A DNA stretch of 64,000 nucleotides. Source: Myxacorys almedinensis A (GTDB taxonomy: Bacteria > Cyanobacteriota > Cyanobacteriia > Leptolyngbyales > Leptolyngbyaceae). The notes under the pieces are model-generated. The model made no database searches. It saw only the letters and a program-made list of their open reading frames with translations, and had not been told where the DNA came from. Below, piece by piece: positions 36,801 through 45,276 of this stretch; position 1 is the first letter of the stretch; each line of letters opens with the position of its first letter. A program made the position numbers and the translations under genes. Location of the stretch: contig NZ_WVIE01000016.1 in NCBI RefSeq assembly GCF_010091945.1, forward strand, positions 1-64,000, read 5' to 3'.

Positions 36801-38369
36801 ATGAGTCTCTCCACTATCGCTACTGAGCAACGGGAGAAAGAATCTGCCCTGCAAAAAAAATTCTTGGCGCTAGGGTTCCCAAGCGCGATCGCGCTGAATC
36901 TGTTATTGCTTGCTCTATTTGCCTTTGTGTGGCGTCTGCCGCCAGCAATAGCTGACCAAGAAGACGAAATTGAGATCATTGCTGAAGAGCAGATTCCTGA
37001 GGATCTGCCAGAAGATGCACCCATAGGAAGTGATGCTGGCGGGAGTGGTGGAGGAAATGAGCAGTTTGCGCTGTTCAATCCCAGCCCTGCGGATGCTCCT
37101 TCCGAGGTTGCCATAGCACCTGAAGTAACATTACCTGATCCTGTTGCTCCCCTAGAGCCGGTTCCTGAAGAAGAACCTGAGGTGGTAGAAGATTTAGTAG
37201 AGCCAATCCCAACGCCGACGCCAACTCCGACGCCAACTCCGACCCCAACCCCAACCCCTTCTGTAAGCCCCTCACCTAGCGCTTCAGTCTCTCCAAGCCC
37301 CACAGCAGCCAGCCCATCTCCAAGCCCATCTCCAACGATCGCGGCAAGTCCCAGTCCTGCTAATTCCGCCGAGACACTCCCCCAAACCAGTCCAAATAGC
37401 AATCAAGCGAGCAACTCAACGATCGCACCTCAAGCGGGGACTAGCATAGGTAGTGGAAACGGAATAGGAAATGGGATTGGCAGTGGCAGAGGAGATGGAA
37501 TTGGTAACCAAGGTCGTGGTAACGGAGTTGGTAGCGGAAATGGCGCAGGAACGGGAAGTGGAACAGGAAATGGGCAGCAAGGGAAGCCACCTGAGCAGCC
37601 CAAGGCGCAACCTTCTCCTGTTGCCGTGCGGCAAGCCCCACCAAGAGAACCGGGTGACTCTTCGCAACGCAACAGAAGACCCAAATGCAAAAACAACTGT
37701 AGCCTAGATGAGTATTTAGGAGCAGAAGGATCAGCACGGTTTGATTTTGATGTTGACAAAGACGGCAAGCCGACGAACATTCGATTGAGAAACTCTAGCG
37801 GAAATGCAGAGGTTGATCGTAAAGCTCAAGCTGCGATCGAGCGGCGGCGGTACGAATCTTCAGAGAGCGGCTACACAGGGCAGCGCATTCGAGTTACCTC
37901 AGAGCTTGAAGACTCAGAGTTTCAGCGCCAAAATGCTGAGCGTCGTCAGGCTGAAGACGCGCAACGAGCCGAGCGGGAGGCACAACGAGCAGAACGGGAT
38001 CGGTTAGAGCAAGAGCGGATTCAGCGAGAGGCGCAAGAAAGCCGTCCCCCTGCGGCGGCATCTGAGCCGATCCCCGACACTCCACCCGTTTCACCAGAGC
38101 CTGTAGTACCCCCGGTAGAAGCAACTCCGGTAGAGCCACCGCCCGAACCTGTGGAGCCACCGCCCGAACCTGTAGAACCACCGCCCGTGGAGCTACCCCC
38201 CGAACCTGTGGAGGCACCACCGCCTGAACCTGTAGAACCACCGCCCGTGGAGCTACCCCCCGAACCTGTAGAGCCACCGCCTGTGGAGGAGGCACCGCCC
38301 CCAGAGCCTATAGAACCGCCTCCAGCACCCGTAGAGCCACCGCCAGAAGCACCGCCAGAAGGTGAATAG
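36801..38369 (+). CDS. tonB: TonB-like energy transducer with internal TonB domain and long C-terminal extension
   Basis: Protein of 522 residues. N-terminal cytoplasmic stretch and one transmembrane helix (about 25-48), an acidic segment, a Pro-Thr repeat (about 138-155), a Ser-Pro region, a Gly-Asn-Gly repeat (about 214-258), then a TonB C-terminal-type domain (about 300-370: ARFDFDVDKDGKPTNIRLRN, AEVDRKAQAAIERRRYESS). Unusually, this is not the end: a charged helix (RRQAEDAQRAEREAQRAERD) and about 110 residues of EPPPEPVE/PPVELPPEP repeats follow. TonB links the ExbBD motor to outer-membrane receptors. It is divergent from exbB. The DNA repeats at 37200-37260 and 38120-38340 are prone to length change. 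Confidence 0.85.
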   Translation: MSLSTIATEQREKESALQKKFLALGFPSAIALNLLLLALFAFVWRLPPAIADQEDEIEIIAEEQIPEDLPEDAPIGSDAGGSGGGNEQFALFNPSPADAPSEVAIAPEVTLPDPVAPLEPVPEEEPEVVEDLVEPIPTPTPTPTPTPTPTPTPSVSPSPSASVSPSPTAASPSPSPSPTIAASPSPANSAETLPQTSPNSNQASNSTIAPQAGTSIGSGNGIGNGIGSGRGDGIGNQGRGNGVGSGNGAGTGSGTGNGQQGKPPEQPKAQPSPVAVRQAPPREPGDSSQRNRRPKCKNNCSLDEYLGAEGSARFDFDVDKDGKPTNIRLRNSSGNAEVDRKAQAAIERRRYESSESGYTGQRIRVTSELEDSEFQRQNAERRQAEDAQRAEREAQRAERDRLEQERIQREAQESRPPAAASEPIPDTPPVSPEPVVPPVEATPVEPPPEPVEPPPEPVEPPPVELPPEPVEAPPPEPVEPPPVELPPEPVEPPPVEEAPPPEPIEPPPAPVEPPPEAPPEGE

Positions 38370-38589
38370 AGCAAAAATGCTGCTTCGGCATTCATGTTTG
38401 CTTGCAAGCTAAGTCTATTTGTCGAGGTCTATTTGTCGAGCGAATTTCGATGGTTGAAATAGCTCTCTAAGCTGGTGAACATTCTCTTCTAGCCATAACT
38501 CAGCTAGTGGTCTAAGCCTGCGATCGCATGGGTTGCAGGCTTGGTTCTTTGTCACTCACGGTATGGCGCTCACCGTTGTGGTTGACTGT

Positions 38590-40047
38590 TTATCTAACAT
38601 TCAGGGCTTTCGTGAGGTGGCTCATGCCAATTTTTGTCGCCCCTTCCCTTGCTGCAAAAAACGCGGCGGATCGAGCGATCGCACCAATCTCTCCCCCCGT
38701 CAGCACAAATTTTTCAGCCAACCACTGCCAATCTATATCCTCCGCCAATGGCGCGGGAGGCGCAAACGCTTGTTTCCACAGCAATAGCCGCGCCGCCGGA
38801 TTGGGATGGGAAAACGTTAGAACGACGTGAAGGTGCGATCGCACCTCCGCCCGCATCGCTGGCAGCGATCGCACACTCAAAAACGTCAGGCTTCGCTGCG
38901 ATCGCCGTGTCCGAAAAAACTGTGCTATCTCAACTGGCACTACACAAGCCGATCGCCCGATCCACTGTTCGGCAGAACAAATCAGCAATACCGTCGGTGC
39001 GTCAATTGTCAGTGCTTCTAACGCTAAGATCTGCTCTGATGGAGTCAGCAACGCCACATCCACATCGCTAAACGGTAGATCTAACCGATGGGCAATGGTT
39101 CGGACTGCCGTTGTCTTGCCTGTTCCTGCTGCTCCCACTAGCAGCGCCACTGCTCCAGGCAACTCTCCCCTCTGCCGAAAGCCCCAGGCGTCATCCACCT
39201 GCACCCCAAACGCAATGCGATCGCTCAACTGCCAAAGGGACTCCTTTAACCGGTCTGGCAACACCAACGGCACAACGTGCTCTACCTCCGTTGAGCGATA
39301 AAACCTCGCTGATCCCCGCTCCAATTTGTGGGATTCTGCCTGCGTTGTTAAGGGCTGATCCCACTGTGGCACCTCAGACAACAAATAATCTACCCATCGA
39401 TCTGCTACCTTAAACGTCCGACTCAGCAACGGCATTGATGGATCGCCATCAAGCTCCACTAGCCGATGATCAATTAATGCTCCTGATGGGCTGAAGTGCG
39501 GTTCCTGCGGAGATGCGCGAAACGCCATACGCGCGTCTCTCCACTCGCTGTCGTTGCGGCAAAACAACCGCAGTGCTAAATCTACCGAGGGTAGCTCCTG
39601 TCCCTCCTTCCCGGTCTGCAAATAGCCGTACAGTTGCCCATAACGACGATGCACTTCGGGCGCGAGACCGAGCAACAAAACATTTTTCTCGAAGAGGGAG
39701 AGGTTGAAGCGATCGCACACAATCGGCAACGCTAACCCAACTCCCTGCTCTCGGCTCGCCCGAATTCGCGCTGCCATCTGCTGCTGATAATTGCCCAGAT
39801 GCCCGTCTGCCGATGCCTTCCTGCGCTCTGGAGGGGAGTCGTAAGACGCATTTCCCTCCAAACTCACCATACCTTTCCACCAATGGCTCGTGGCCCGGTC
39901 AGCTTTGGTCTGTGCTACCCGCTCAACGTCCTTTAAATCCTTGCGCTGCCGAGCCACCGTGAGCAACAGCAGTCGCTCTAACCAGTTGAGTTCAACTTTT
40001 AGATAAGTCCAATTCTCTAAAAACGGCTCGATTCGCTCAGCAGGCAT
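38590..40047 (-). CDS. AAA+ ATPase with degenerate Walker B
   Basis: Protein of 485 residues. The N-terminal half is helical (LNWLERLLLLTVARQRKDL; FNLSLFEKNVLLLGLAPEVH) and resembles the N-terminal part of AAA+ proteins found with contractile-injection or phage-tail-like systems; the C-terminal half is an AAA+ module with Walker A GAAGTGKTTAVR. The Walker B place reads APTVLLICSAEQW, without the usual DE. A sensor region (LTFLSVRSLPAMRAEVRSHL) and C-terminal helical lid (LTGGEIGAIARSAAFFAARE) follow. No tail, sheath or spike genes lie near. Function unknown; ATP hydrolysis may be weak. Confidence 0.72.
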   Translation of the reverse strand: MPAERIEPFLENWTYLKVELNWLERLLLLTVARQRKDLKDVERVAQTKADRATSHWWKGMVSLEGNASYDSPPERRKASADGHLGNYQQQMAARIRASREQGVGLALPIVCDRFNLSLFEKNVLLLGLAPEVHRRYGQLYGYLQTGKEGQELPSVDLALRLFCRNDSEWRDARMAFRASPQEPHFSPSGALIDHRLVELDGDPSMPLLSRTFKVADRWVDYLLSEVPQWDQPLTTQAESHKLERGSARFYRSTEVEHVVPLVLPDRLKESLWQLSDRIAFGVQVDDAWGFRQRGELPGAVALLVGAAGTGKTTAVRTIAHRLDLPFSDVDVALLTPSEQILALEALTIDAPTVLLICSAEQWIGRSACVVPVEIAQFFRTRRSQRSLTFLSVRSLPAMRAEVRSHLHVVLTFSHPNPAARLLLWKQAFAPPAPLAEDIDWQWLAEKFVLTGGEIGAIARSAAFFAAREGATKIGMSHLTKALNVR

Positions 40048-40082
40048 GCATCACTCAGACAAAAAGGTGAGTGTATCGTACT

Positions 40083-40496
40083 CTACTTCGTCTGCCTCAG
40101 CACTTCGATCGGCAATCCATCTGCATCGGCAACAAAGGCGACCTCATAGACGCGATCGCCGATCATCTGCTGCTCTGGTTCCAACAAAACTTTCAGCGTC
40201 TGAGCTTGCGCCGCTAACTTGTGTCTCAAATGCTCTAACCAACCGCCTAAATCATCCGTTTGTTCCGTCAAGTCAAACGACGAATGATAATACCCCACAT
40301 AATGCTCGTCCCCAAACGCATCCGGTGCAGGCTGTGGCTCCGGGATCTGAATCAATTCAATCCGTCCGCCCAATCCTTCCATCCAGCAGGCGAGGGTATA
40401 CCCCGTCGTAAACCGTTCACAAACCGAGAACCCTAGCTGCTCGTAGAATGCGATCGCTCGAAAGATATCCGCCGAACGGATCGAAACGTGATGCAT
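40083..40496 (-). CDS. VOC family protein (glyoxalase-like)
   Basis: Protein of 137 residues from ATG 40496 (MHHVSIRSADIFRAIAFYEQ). It has two beta-alpha-beta-beta-beta units of the vicinal-oxygen-chelate fold: HVSIRSADIFRAIAFYEQLG with GGRIELIQIPEP, and YEVAFVADADGLPIEVLRQT. Metal ligands His3, Glu in IELI and Glu in IEVL are in place, so a metal-dependent lyase or dioxygenase-like reaction is possible, but the substrate is not evident. It lies 35 bp upstream of the AAA+ gene on the same strand. Confidence 0.85.
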   Translation of the reverse strand: MHHVSIRSADIFRAIAFYEQLGFSVCERFTTGYTLACWMEGLGGRIELIQIPEPQPAPDAFGDEHYVGYYHSSFDLTEQTDDLGGWLEHLRHKLAAQAQTLKVLLEPEQQMIGDRVYEVAFVADADGLPIEVLRQTK

Positions 40497-40644
40497 ATTT
40501 AGAAACAAAAGGGGAATTTAGCTATCTTCCCATCCTAGTCAGTTCAGCCAGTTTCCTGCGCCCAGATGCCAAAATCCAAATTTTCTGTCCTCTTGTCTAA
40601 ATCTTTACATAGCTTTACTCTTTAGGGGTCACTCAAGCAACCGA

Positions 40645-41154
40645 TTACTCAAACAACCGAAAATACGGATACCTAACAGGCGCGCCCGGCTCCTTCTCAA
40701 GATCAAAATTGATCACATCCCAACATGGCTCCTCTTTGGGATCAGGACTAAATTCCACCGGTAGCCCATACAGTCTCGGCTTTGGCGAATCGCTCTGTCC
40801 CCGCCAAGGCGTACTGCGCTCTAGATAGGTGCTAATCAACTCTTTATAGCGCTGAGCAATCACCACCCGCGTTGCCCGGTAACCTTGTGTATAGAGCCGA
40901 TCCAACGCTTCATGAATCTCAAAGCGAATGCCATCAGGATGGGTGTGTTGCCGATACCATTCGTCGTTCCAGAGCCGCCAATGCCGCCCCGATTGGAGAT
41001 GAACAAGCTCCGCCGAATCAGGGCTTGCCTCAAACGCGCCATGACGAGGACACAAGTAGGTATCCGTCAACGTGAGCGCCGGAATTGTCTGGCGACAGTG
41101 AGGACACTGGATTTCGGGTCCGAAAATAGGATATTGGAAGCTGGAATTGATCAT
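40645..41154 (-). CDS. TIGR02652 family cyanobacterial protein
   Basis: Protein of 169 residues from ATG 41154 (MINSSFQYPIFGPEIQCPHC). It has a zinc-ribbon-like start (CPHCRQTIPALTLTDTYLCP), a central GRHWRLWNDEWYRQHTHPDG, RVVIAQRYKELISTYLERS and the end WDVINFDLEKEPGAP. This pattern is that of a conserved cyanobacterial family without known function. The frame stays open upstream to 41904 but that part lies antisense to the carbonic-anhydrase-like gene and is not coding. Confidence 0.83.
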   Translation of the reverse strand: MINSSFQYPIFGPEIQCPHCRQTIPALTLTDTYLCPRHGAFEASPDSAELVHLQSGRHWRLWNDEWYRQHTHPDGIRFEIHEALDRLYTQGYRATRVVIAQRYKELISTYLERSTPWRGQSDSPKPRLYGLPVEFSPDPKEEPCWDVINFDLEKEPGAPVRYPYFRLFE

Positions 41155-41289
41155 GAAACGCGATCGCTCAAAAGTTTGCTCAAACGGTGATCTGTGCGCC
41201 GACAATCGTGAAATCATTATAACTGGCGATGTTTTCCCCCTTCCTAGAATCATCCTCAACCCCAGTGGATCATTTTGACACCATTTTCG

Positions 41290-41820
41290 ATGCCAAACTC
41301 CCCCTTCTGGACTCAACCCGACCTCTCTCAAGCCGCTTTTGTTGCCCCCAATGCAACGGTGATCGGCTGGGTTGAGATTGCCGCCGGGGTTAGCATTTGG
41401 TATGGCGCAGTTGTTCGAGGCGACGTCGAACGCATTCGGCTCGGAGCAAGCACCAATATTCAAGACGGGGCAATTTTGCATGGAGACCCAGGCAACCCCA
41501 CGGTACTTGAAGACTTTGTGACCGTTGGGCATCGTGCCGTTATTCACAGTGCCCAAGTCGAACGGGGTTGTCTCATCGGCATTGGTGCGATCGTACTTGA
41601 TGGCGTCCGGGTTGGGGCGGGCAGCATCGTCGGCGCAGGCTCGGTTGTCACAAAAGATGTACCGCCGCGATCGCTGGTTGTCGGAGTTCCTGCCAAACCT
41701 CTCCGCCCCCTTTCCGATTCTGAAGTCGCCCATCTGATCGACCATGCTCAGCGCTACGAAAAGCTGGCTCTCGTCCACGCTGGTAAAGGCACAGATCCCG
41801 GTTTTTGTGTACAAATGTAA
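41290..41820 (+). CDS. Gamma-carbonic anhydrase-like hexapeptide protein
   Basis: Protein of 176 residues from ATG 41290 (MPNSPFWTQPDLSQAAFVAP); a TTG at 41275 is in frame. Left-handed beta-helix built of hexapeptide repeats (ATVIGWVEIAAGVSIWYGAV, VRGDVERIRLGASTNIQDGA, ILHGD). Zinc ligands typical of the family are seen as His in ILHGD, and GHRAVIHS. The family includes gamma-class carbonic anhydrases and ferripyochelin-binding-like proteins. It is not CcmM, which is much longer. Followed 88 bp later by psbY. Confidence 0.88.
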   Translation: MPNSPFWTQPDLSQAAFVAPNATVIGWVEIAAGVSIWYGAVVRGDVERIRLGASTNIQDGAILHGDPGNPTVLEDFVTVGHRAVIHSAQVERGCLIGIGAIVLDGVRVGAGSIVGAGSVVTKDVPPRSLVVGVPAKPLRPLSDSEVAHLIDHAQRYEKLALVHAGKGTDPGFCVQM

Positions 41821-41908
41821 ATAACCTGAGAAGACTACTTTGAAAACGCCACCAAATGCGCTAAAACTTAAAGAATAATGAACACCCTTAAGAGGAGAAA
41901 GCACTAGT

Positions 41909-42031
41909 ATGGATTGGCGCGTATTGGTGGTTTTGTTGCCCGTCTTGTTAGCTGGAGGCTGGGCAGTTTCTAAAATTGGCGCAGCAGCACTTGTTCAAAT
42001 CAAAGGCTTTCTTGCTAGAAGACAAGCTTAA
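41909..42031 (+). CDS. psbY: Photosystem II protein PsbY
   Basis: A 40-residue frame, [20 protein letters not shown] then [20 protein letters not shown], clearly PsbY, with MDWR at the start, the single membrane helix and GWAV-IGAAAL-QI. It is a low-mass photosystem II subunit next to cytochrome b559. AGAGGAG at 41891-41897 serves as ribosome site. A strong terminator follows at 42071. Confidence 0.95.
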   Translation: MDWRVLVVLLPVLLAGGWAVSKIGAAALVQIKGFLARRQA

Positions 42032-42070
42032 TTATCAAGATTCAATTCCAAAGATTCAATCATGGTTAAG

Positions 42071-42105
42071 ACCGATCGTTCTGAACTCAGAAGGGTCGGT
42101 TTTGT
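42071..42105 (+). terminator. Intrinsic terminator after psbY
   Basis: ACCGATCGTTCT (42071-42082) pairs with AGAAGGGTCGGT (42089-42100) with one mismatch and one G-T pair, around loop GAACTC, followed by TTT-G-T. It stands 40 bp after the psbY stop. Confidence 0.75.
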
Positions 42106-42243
42106 CTGTTCTGCACTGCTTTGCGGCTATGCCTCTACATCACCCTTCAACCCTCGATCCCCAACTTGACCCGATCGAAATTTCTAGCCTCCTCAAGCAA
42201 CGATCCGCCAGCTTTGCCCCCTACCAAACGGAACAACGTTTGG

Positions 42244-42831
42244 CTAGCGGAATCTAAAAAAGGCGTCTAGTCCACTACTGTAAATGTTGAAGCGCCCAAA
42301 GCCTAGAAACTGACCGTGAGGCTTTTCTCCCGGTGGAAAGGCGGTTACCCCAAACAAATACACCCCAGCATAGTCTGGATTTGCCCGAGGAGACAGCGCG
42401 ATCGTTACCGTTTTCCCAGGCTCCACAGGTGGGTTAAACGTCACCGTCACTGCCCTTGTTTTTGGGTCGCTGCTCACACCACCCAGGGGCAACGTTGCTC
42501 CCAGCCGCCCCCGTGATCCTTCAAATGCCTCGGTTTCTCTTAAGGAAAATCTGACCGTATCTGTATTTTCATCCTGAGCGATCGTCACTTTCTGCAACGG
42601 TTCTCCCGCATTTTCAGGAATTGTCACCGTGAAGTAATACGTTACAACCCACGCCCGAGCAGAGTTTTGCGTGGTTGAGGCTCCCTCTAGGCGAGGCGGC
42701 GATATAAAGAAAACAGTTCCATCTGATAGCTGGACGGCTTGAGCAGAGCTAGAAATGCTGCTGAGTGCCGCCAAGAGGGCGGTTCCGATTGAAATACCTA
42801 AGAGCAAGACACCTAATTTTTGTCTATTCAT
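42244..42831 (-). CDS. DUF2808 secreted protein
   Basis: Protein of 195 residues. Signal peptide (GVLLLGISIGTALLAALSSI, cleavage likely after SSAQA), then the DUF2808 body: LSDGTVFFISPPRLEGASTT, ARAWVVTYYFTVTIPENAGE, PLQKVTIAQDE and PGKTVTIALSPRANPDYAGV YLFGVTAFPPG. The family is widespread in cyanobacteria, secreted or periplasmic, with unknown function. The next gene upstream is 600 bp away. Confidence 0.88.
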   Translation of the reverse strand: MNRQKLGVLLLGISIGTALLAALSSISSSAQAVQLSDGTVFFISPPRLEGASTTQNSARAWVVTYYFTVTIPENAGEPLQKVTIAQDENTDTVRFSLRETEAFEGSRGRLGATLPLGGVSSDPKTRAVTVTFNPPVEPGKTVTIALSPRANPDYAGVYLFGVTAFPPGEKPHGQFLGFGRFNIYSSGLDAFFRFR

Positions 42832-43429
42832 GGCACGTTTTACTGCTTCTAATATTAGTAATTTGAGTACAAATACTCACTATTTTTAGGGTGAAACCGT
42901 TGCTGTAATCTGCTTTTCATTCAATTAGATTTCTGTCTTTTAAGCAATCGTTAACTTCTATTAAATTCGCTCTTGCTCTGTTACGACTCAACCTCAAGAC
43001 AGGGCAACGATGCTAATTTAGTAGACAAGACGCAGAGAGATATTTCTCCTCAATCTCTACTTTAGCTTTTGGGTCTGTGTCCCCCCACCCAAAGCCACTG
43101 CAACCTCAGATCGCATCCACCTGTCACTGTTGTGGCACTGTGTAAATCTAATGCGTAAATCTAAGTTGTACTACTGCGAAGAAAAGGAGGAAAGTGAATG
43201 ATTCTCACATTTTCTTTCGATCGCAGGTTGCAGCAAATGTAAACCTCTACTGAATCAATTTTAGTTTGCTGTTGATTAATGAAATGGGTCTAGTTTTCTT
43301 CTTGAAGCTAGACCCATTTGCTTTAGAAAAGTAGAAGCAATTTTGATAAGTTTCTTGTGCATTCCCAGCCAAGCAAAAATGATTTTGTTAAGCTCAAATT
43401 AGAACATTAATCAAATATAGGTTTACCCA
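42832..43429. other. Long intergenic region with two strong hairpins
   Basis: About 600 bp without a supported gene. A hairpin at about 43069-43099 (GCTTTTGGGT with ACCCAAAGC around a C-rich loop CTGTGTCCCCCC) and a perfect 12-bp stem at 43282-43319 (listed separately) suggest a structured transcript. No RNA family was recognised. Confidence 0.5.
43282..43319. repeat. Perfect 12-bp inverted repeat
   Basis: AAATGGGTCTAG (43282-43293) is exactly complementary to CTAGACCCATTT (43308-43319); inside the loop CTTC-TT-GAAG can pair too. No T-run follows directly. It lies 111 bp upstream of the DUF4149-like gene. Confidence 0.85.
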
Positions 43430-43927
43430 ATGGCTGCGGTTTCCCACGTTGCTTCAAAACCCGTCATCTGGCATAAGGTTCTTATCTTTACCTTGGGCTT
43501 TTGGATCAGTAGTAGTTTGTTTCTAGACATGGTAATCATGCCTAGTCTATATCAAGCTGGAATGCTTACTCAACCTGACTTTGCAACGGCTGGCTATAGC
43601 CTTTTTGGAGCTTTCAATCGTCTCGAATTACTGTGTGCGGCTCTCGTCCTCACGAGCGTTTTTACGCAATATCATTTAGGGCACATTCGGAAGCCAAGCC
43701 ATGTCATGTTTTCGCTATTGTTGCTGATCGCAAGTTTTACTTGCACCTATTTTCTCACTCCCCACATGAGCGCTTTAGGATTGCAACTCAATCTGTTTGA
43801 GCCAGCGGCAATTCCGGCAGGGATGAATCAGCTTCATCTGAGCTATTGGCTGATTGAGGTGTTTAAGCTGAGCGCAGGAGGAATGCTGTTGCTTTGGAAT
43901 GTTGAGCAGCTTTCTAAGACTGCTTAG
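43430..43927 (+). CDS. DUF4149-like four-helix membrane protein
   Basis: Protein of 165 residues with four hydrophobic helices (VLIFTLGFWISSSLFLDMVI, GAFNRLELLCAALVLTSVF, VMFSLLLLIASFTCTYFLTP, and a C-terminal one LSAGGMLLLW). The motif LGFWISSSLFLDMVIMPSLY and FGAFNRLE resemble the DUF4149/TMEM205-like family seen in cyanobacteria. Function unknown. ATG 43430 has no obvious ribosome site. Confidence 0.7.
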   Translation: MAAVSHVASKPVIWHKVLIFTLGFWISSSLFLDMVIMPSLYQAGMLTQPDFATAGYSLFGAFNRLELLCAALVLTSVFTQYHLGHIRKPSHVMFSLLLLIASFTCTYFLTPHMSALGLQLNLFEPAAIPAGMNQLHLSYWLIEVFKLSAGGMLLLWNVEQLSKTA

Positions 43928-44121
43928 TTGCTTAATTTATTTAGATGCGGTGAACTCTAATTGCCTCCAGTCATGCTGGGGGCTTTATTTTGTCAATTTG
44001 TTTTGTCAATATTTTTGCGCCAATCACACTCTCTGTTCTTGAACAGCAAATCATGTCTTTGACGCCATTTGACGACCTGTTTGAGTATCTGCCAGAACTT
44101 TCCAAAACCTTTGAGCCAGCG

Positions 44122-44421
44122 CTACAGACATTCTCGTTCGTCTGGGGTAGACGAAAACCAGAGTAGTCGGATTGCCATCCCCGCAAATCCTGCGGCAGCG
44201 ACAATTTTTGTCCAGCGTGTTGGCAAAAGCTGGGCTGTTCCTTCTCCGACTAAAACCCCGATCGCACTTGCCAAGATCAGAGCGGCGATCGTACCTAAGA
44301 AGATCGCCTTGGGGGAGTTTTTAACGTTGCTGCTCAGCGCGATCGCAGCAAGCTGGCTTTTGTCTCCTAATTCGGCTAAGAACACTGTTACAAAACTAAT
44401 TCCGAGTAGCTGCCAATCCAT
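44122..44421 (-). CDS. TMEM165/GDT1 (UPF0016) half-protein, second of a pair
   Basis: Protein of 99 residues with three hydrophobic helices and the family signature FLAELGDKSQLAAIAL in the first. One such half carries one E-x-G-D-(K/R)-(S/T) motif; single-chain members carry two. The partner half is encoded immediately upstream (stop at 44425, start here at 44421). UPF0016 proteins transport Mn2+, Ca2+ or H+; in Synechocystis both a fused (Mnx) and a two-gene heteromeric form (Hmx1/Hmx2) export manganese. The same role is inferred here. Confidence 0.85.
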   Translation of the reverse strand: MDWQLLGISFVTVFLAELGDKSQLAAIALSSNVKNSPKAIFLGTIAALILASAIGVLVGEGTAQLLPTRWTKIVAAAGFAGMAIRLLWFSSTPDERECL

Positions 44422-44424
44422 CGC

Positions 44425-44811
44425 CTACATCCTCACAATATCTAGTACTAGCAGCATCGAGATCACGAGCAGCAAACAGCCTGTTGCTTTCTCAAGGGTT
44501 CTGGGAGAGAGATTTTGACAGAGCCAGCGACCGATGATCACCCCAATCAAGCTTGTTGAAACTAGGGCAGACGCTGCCCCCGCAAACACGATCCATGGTG
44601 CGTGAGATTGGGCGCTCATGAGCAGGGTTGCGACCTGAGTTTTATCCCCCAACTCTGCTAAAAAGATCGTCACAAATGTTGAGCCAAACGCGCTGAGAAA
44701 GTGACCTTTGGCAGACAGAGTAGAAACGTTTAGAGGCTGTTCGCTCACAATTAGCAGCGAAGGCTCATGGGTTTCTAAACTGTTAGGGGAGGGGAGGGGA
44801 GTCATCGTCAT
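44425..44811 (-). CDS. TMEM165/GDT1 (UPF0016) half-protein, first of a pair
   Basis: Protein of 128 residues. A polar N-terminal stretch of about 30 residues precedes three helices; the first carries FLAELGDKTQVATLLM, the metal-binding motif of UPF0016. The stop codon is 3 bp before the start of the second half-gene, so the two are co-transcribed and should form a heteromer that makes one transporter with two EGD motifs. Probably a manganese or calcium exporter in a cytoplasmic or thylakoid membrane. ATG 44805 is an alternative start. Confidence 0.85.
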   Translation of the reverse strand: MTMTPLPSPNSLETHEPSLLIVSEQPLNVSTLSAKGHFLSAFGSTFVTIFLAELGDKTQVATLLMSAQSHAPWIVFAGAASALVSTSLIGVIIGRWLCQNLSPRTLEKATGCLLLVISMLLVLDIVRM

Positions 44812-44875
44812 GACGGAAATTAGATTTCATTTTCTTTTCATTATCTAGCAGTTTACCTGCATTGCCGAGATTTTG

Positions 44876-45229
44876 CTACCCCATTCCTACTTCTCGATCG
44901 AATCTTAAGAGTTCTAGGCTGCGATCGCCGTACACTCCTTCGATTTGCTCATGGCAACAAGCGATCGCAAACTCATCTAATTCCTCTGGCTCAATGCCGT
45001 ACAGTCTCTCAAACGTCTCTGGGGTGACTCGGCAAAAGCGCGGACGCTCTTCATAAATGCGACATTCGCGGTTGAACGAATCGTAATTGACGCACCAGCC
45101 ATCGTGACCCACCATGCTGAGGTAGAGCGCGAGTTCATCCGGAGTGAGATAGTCTTCAAGATCAGGGCGATCGCTCGGATCGAGATTGCAACACGCCCCG
45201 CACTGCTTCATACAATGCCAAGTTGCCAT
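44876..45229 (-). CDS. YkgJ family cysteine-cluster protein
   Basis: Protein of 117 residues with the YkgJ pattern: CMKQCGACCNLDPSDRPDLE at the start, GWCVNYDSFNRECRIYEERP, RFCRVTP in the middle, and ACCHEQIEGVYGD near the end. The eight or so cysteines are expected to hold zinc or an iron-sulphur cluster. The function is unknown. It is divergent from the initiator tRNA gene with 88 bp between. Confidence 0.88.
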   Translation of the reverse strand: MATWHCMKQCGACCNLDPSDRPDLEDYLTPDELALYLSMVGHDGWCVNYDSFNRECRIYEERPRFCRVTPETFERLYGIEPEELDEFAIACCHEQIEGVYGDRSLELLRFDREVGMG

Positions 45230-45276
45230 AGCTCTGAGATAAAAAGCCCTTCCATCTTCACCTTCTGACCAAAAGA

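Noticed and set aside
37416-37780. Low-complexity minus-strand frames rich in proline, leucine and phenylalanine
   Set aside because: These are shadows of the Gly-Asn repeat of the TonB-like gene on the other strand.
38021-38407. Gly/Ser-rich 128-codon minus-strand frame
   Set aside because: Antisense shadow of the PPPEPVE repeats of the TonB-like gene.
38590-40047. A phage tail or contractile injection system
   Set aside because: Only the AAA+ protein resembles such systems; no sheath, tube, spike or baseplate gene lies in the window.
41155-41904. Upstream 250-codon extension of the TIGR02652 frame on the minus strand
   Set aside because: It lies antisense to a clear gamma-carbonic-anhydrase-like gene; family similarity of the minus-strand protein begins only at ATG 41154.
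41976-42257. 93-codon plus-strand frame overlapping psbY
   Set aside because: It overlaps psbY out of frame and crosses the psbY terminator; the sequence is not family-like.
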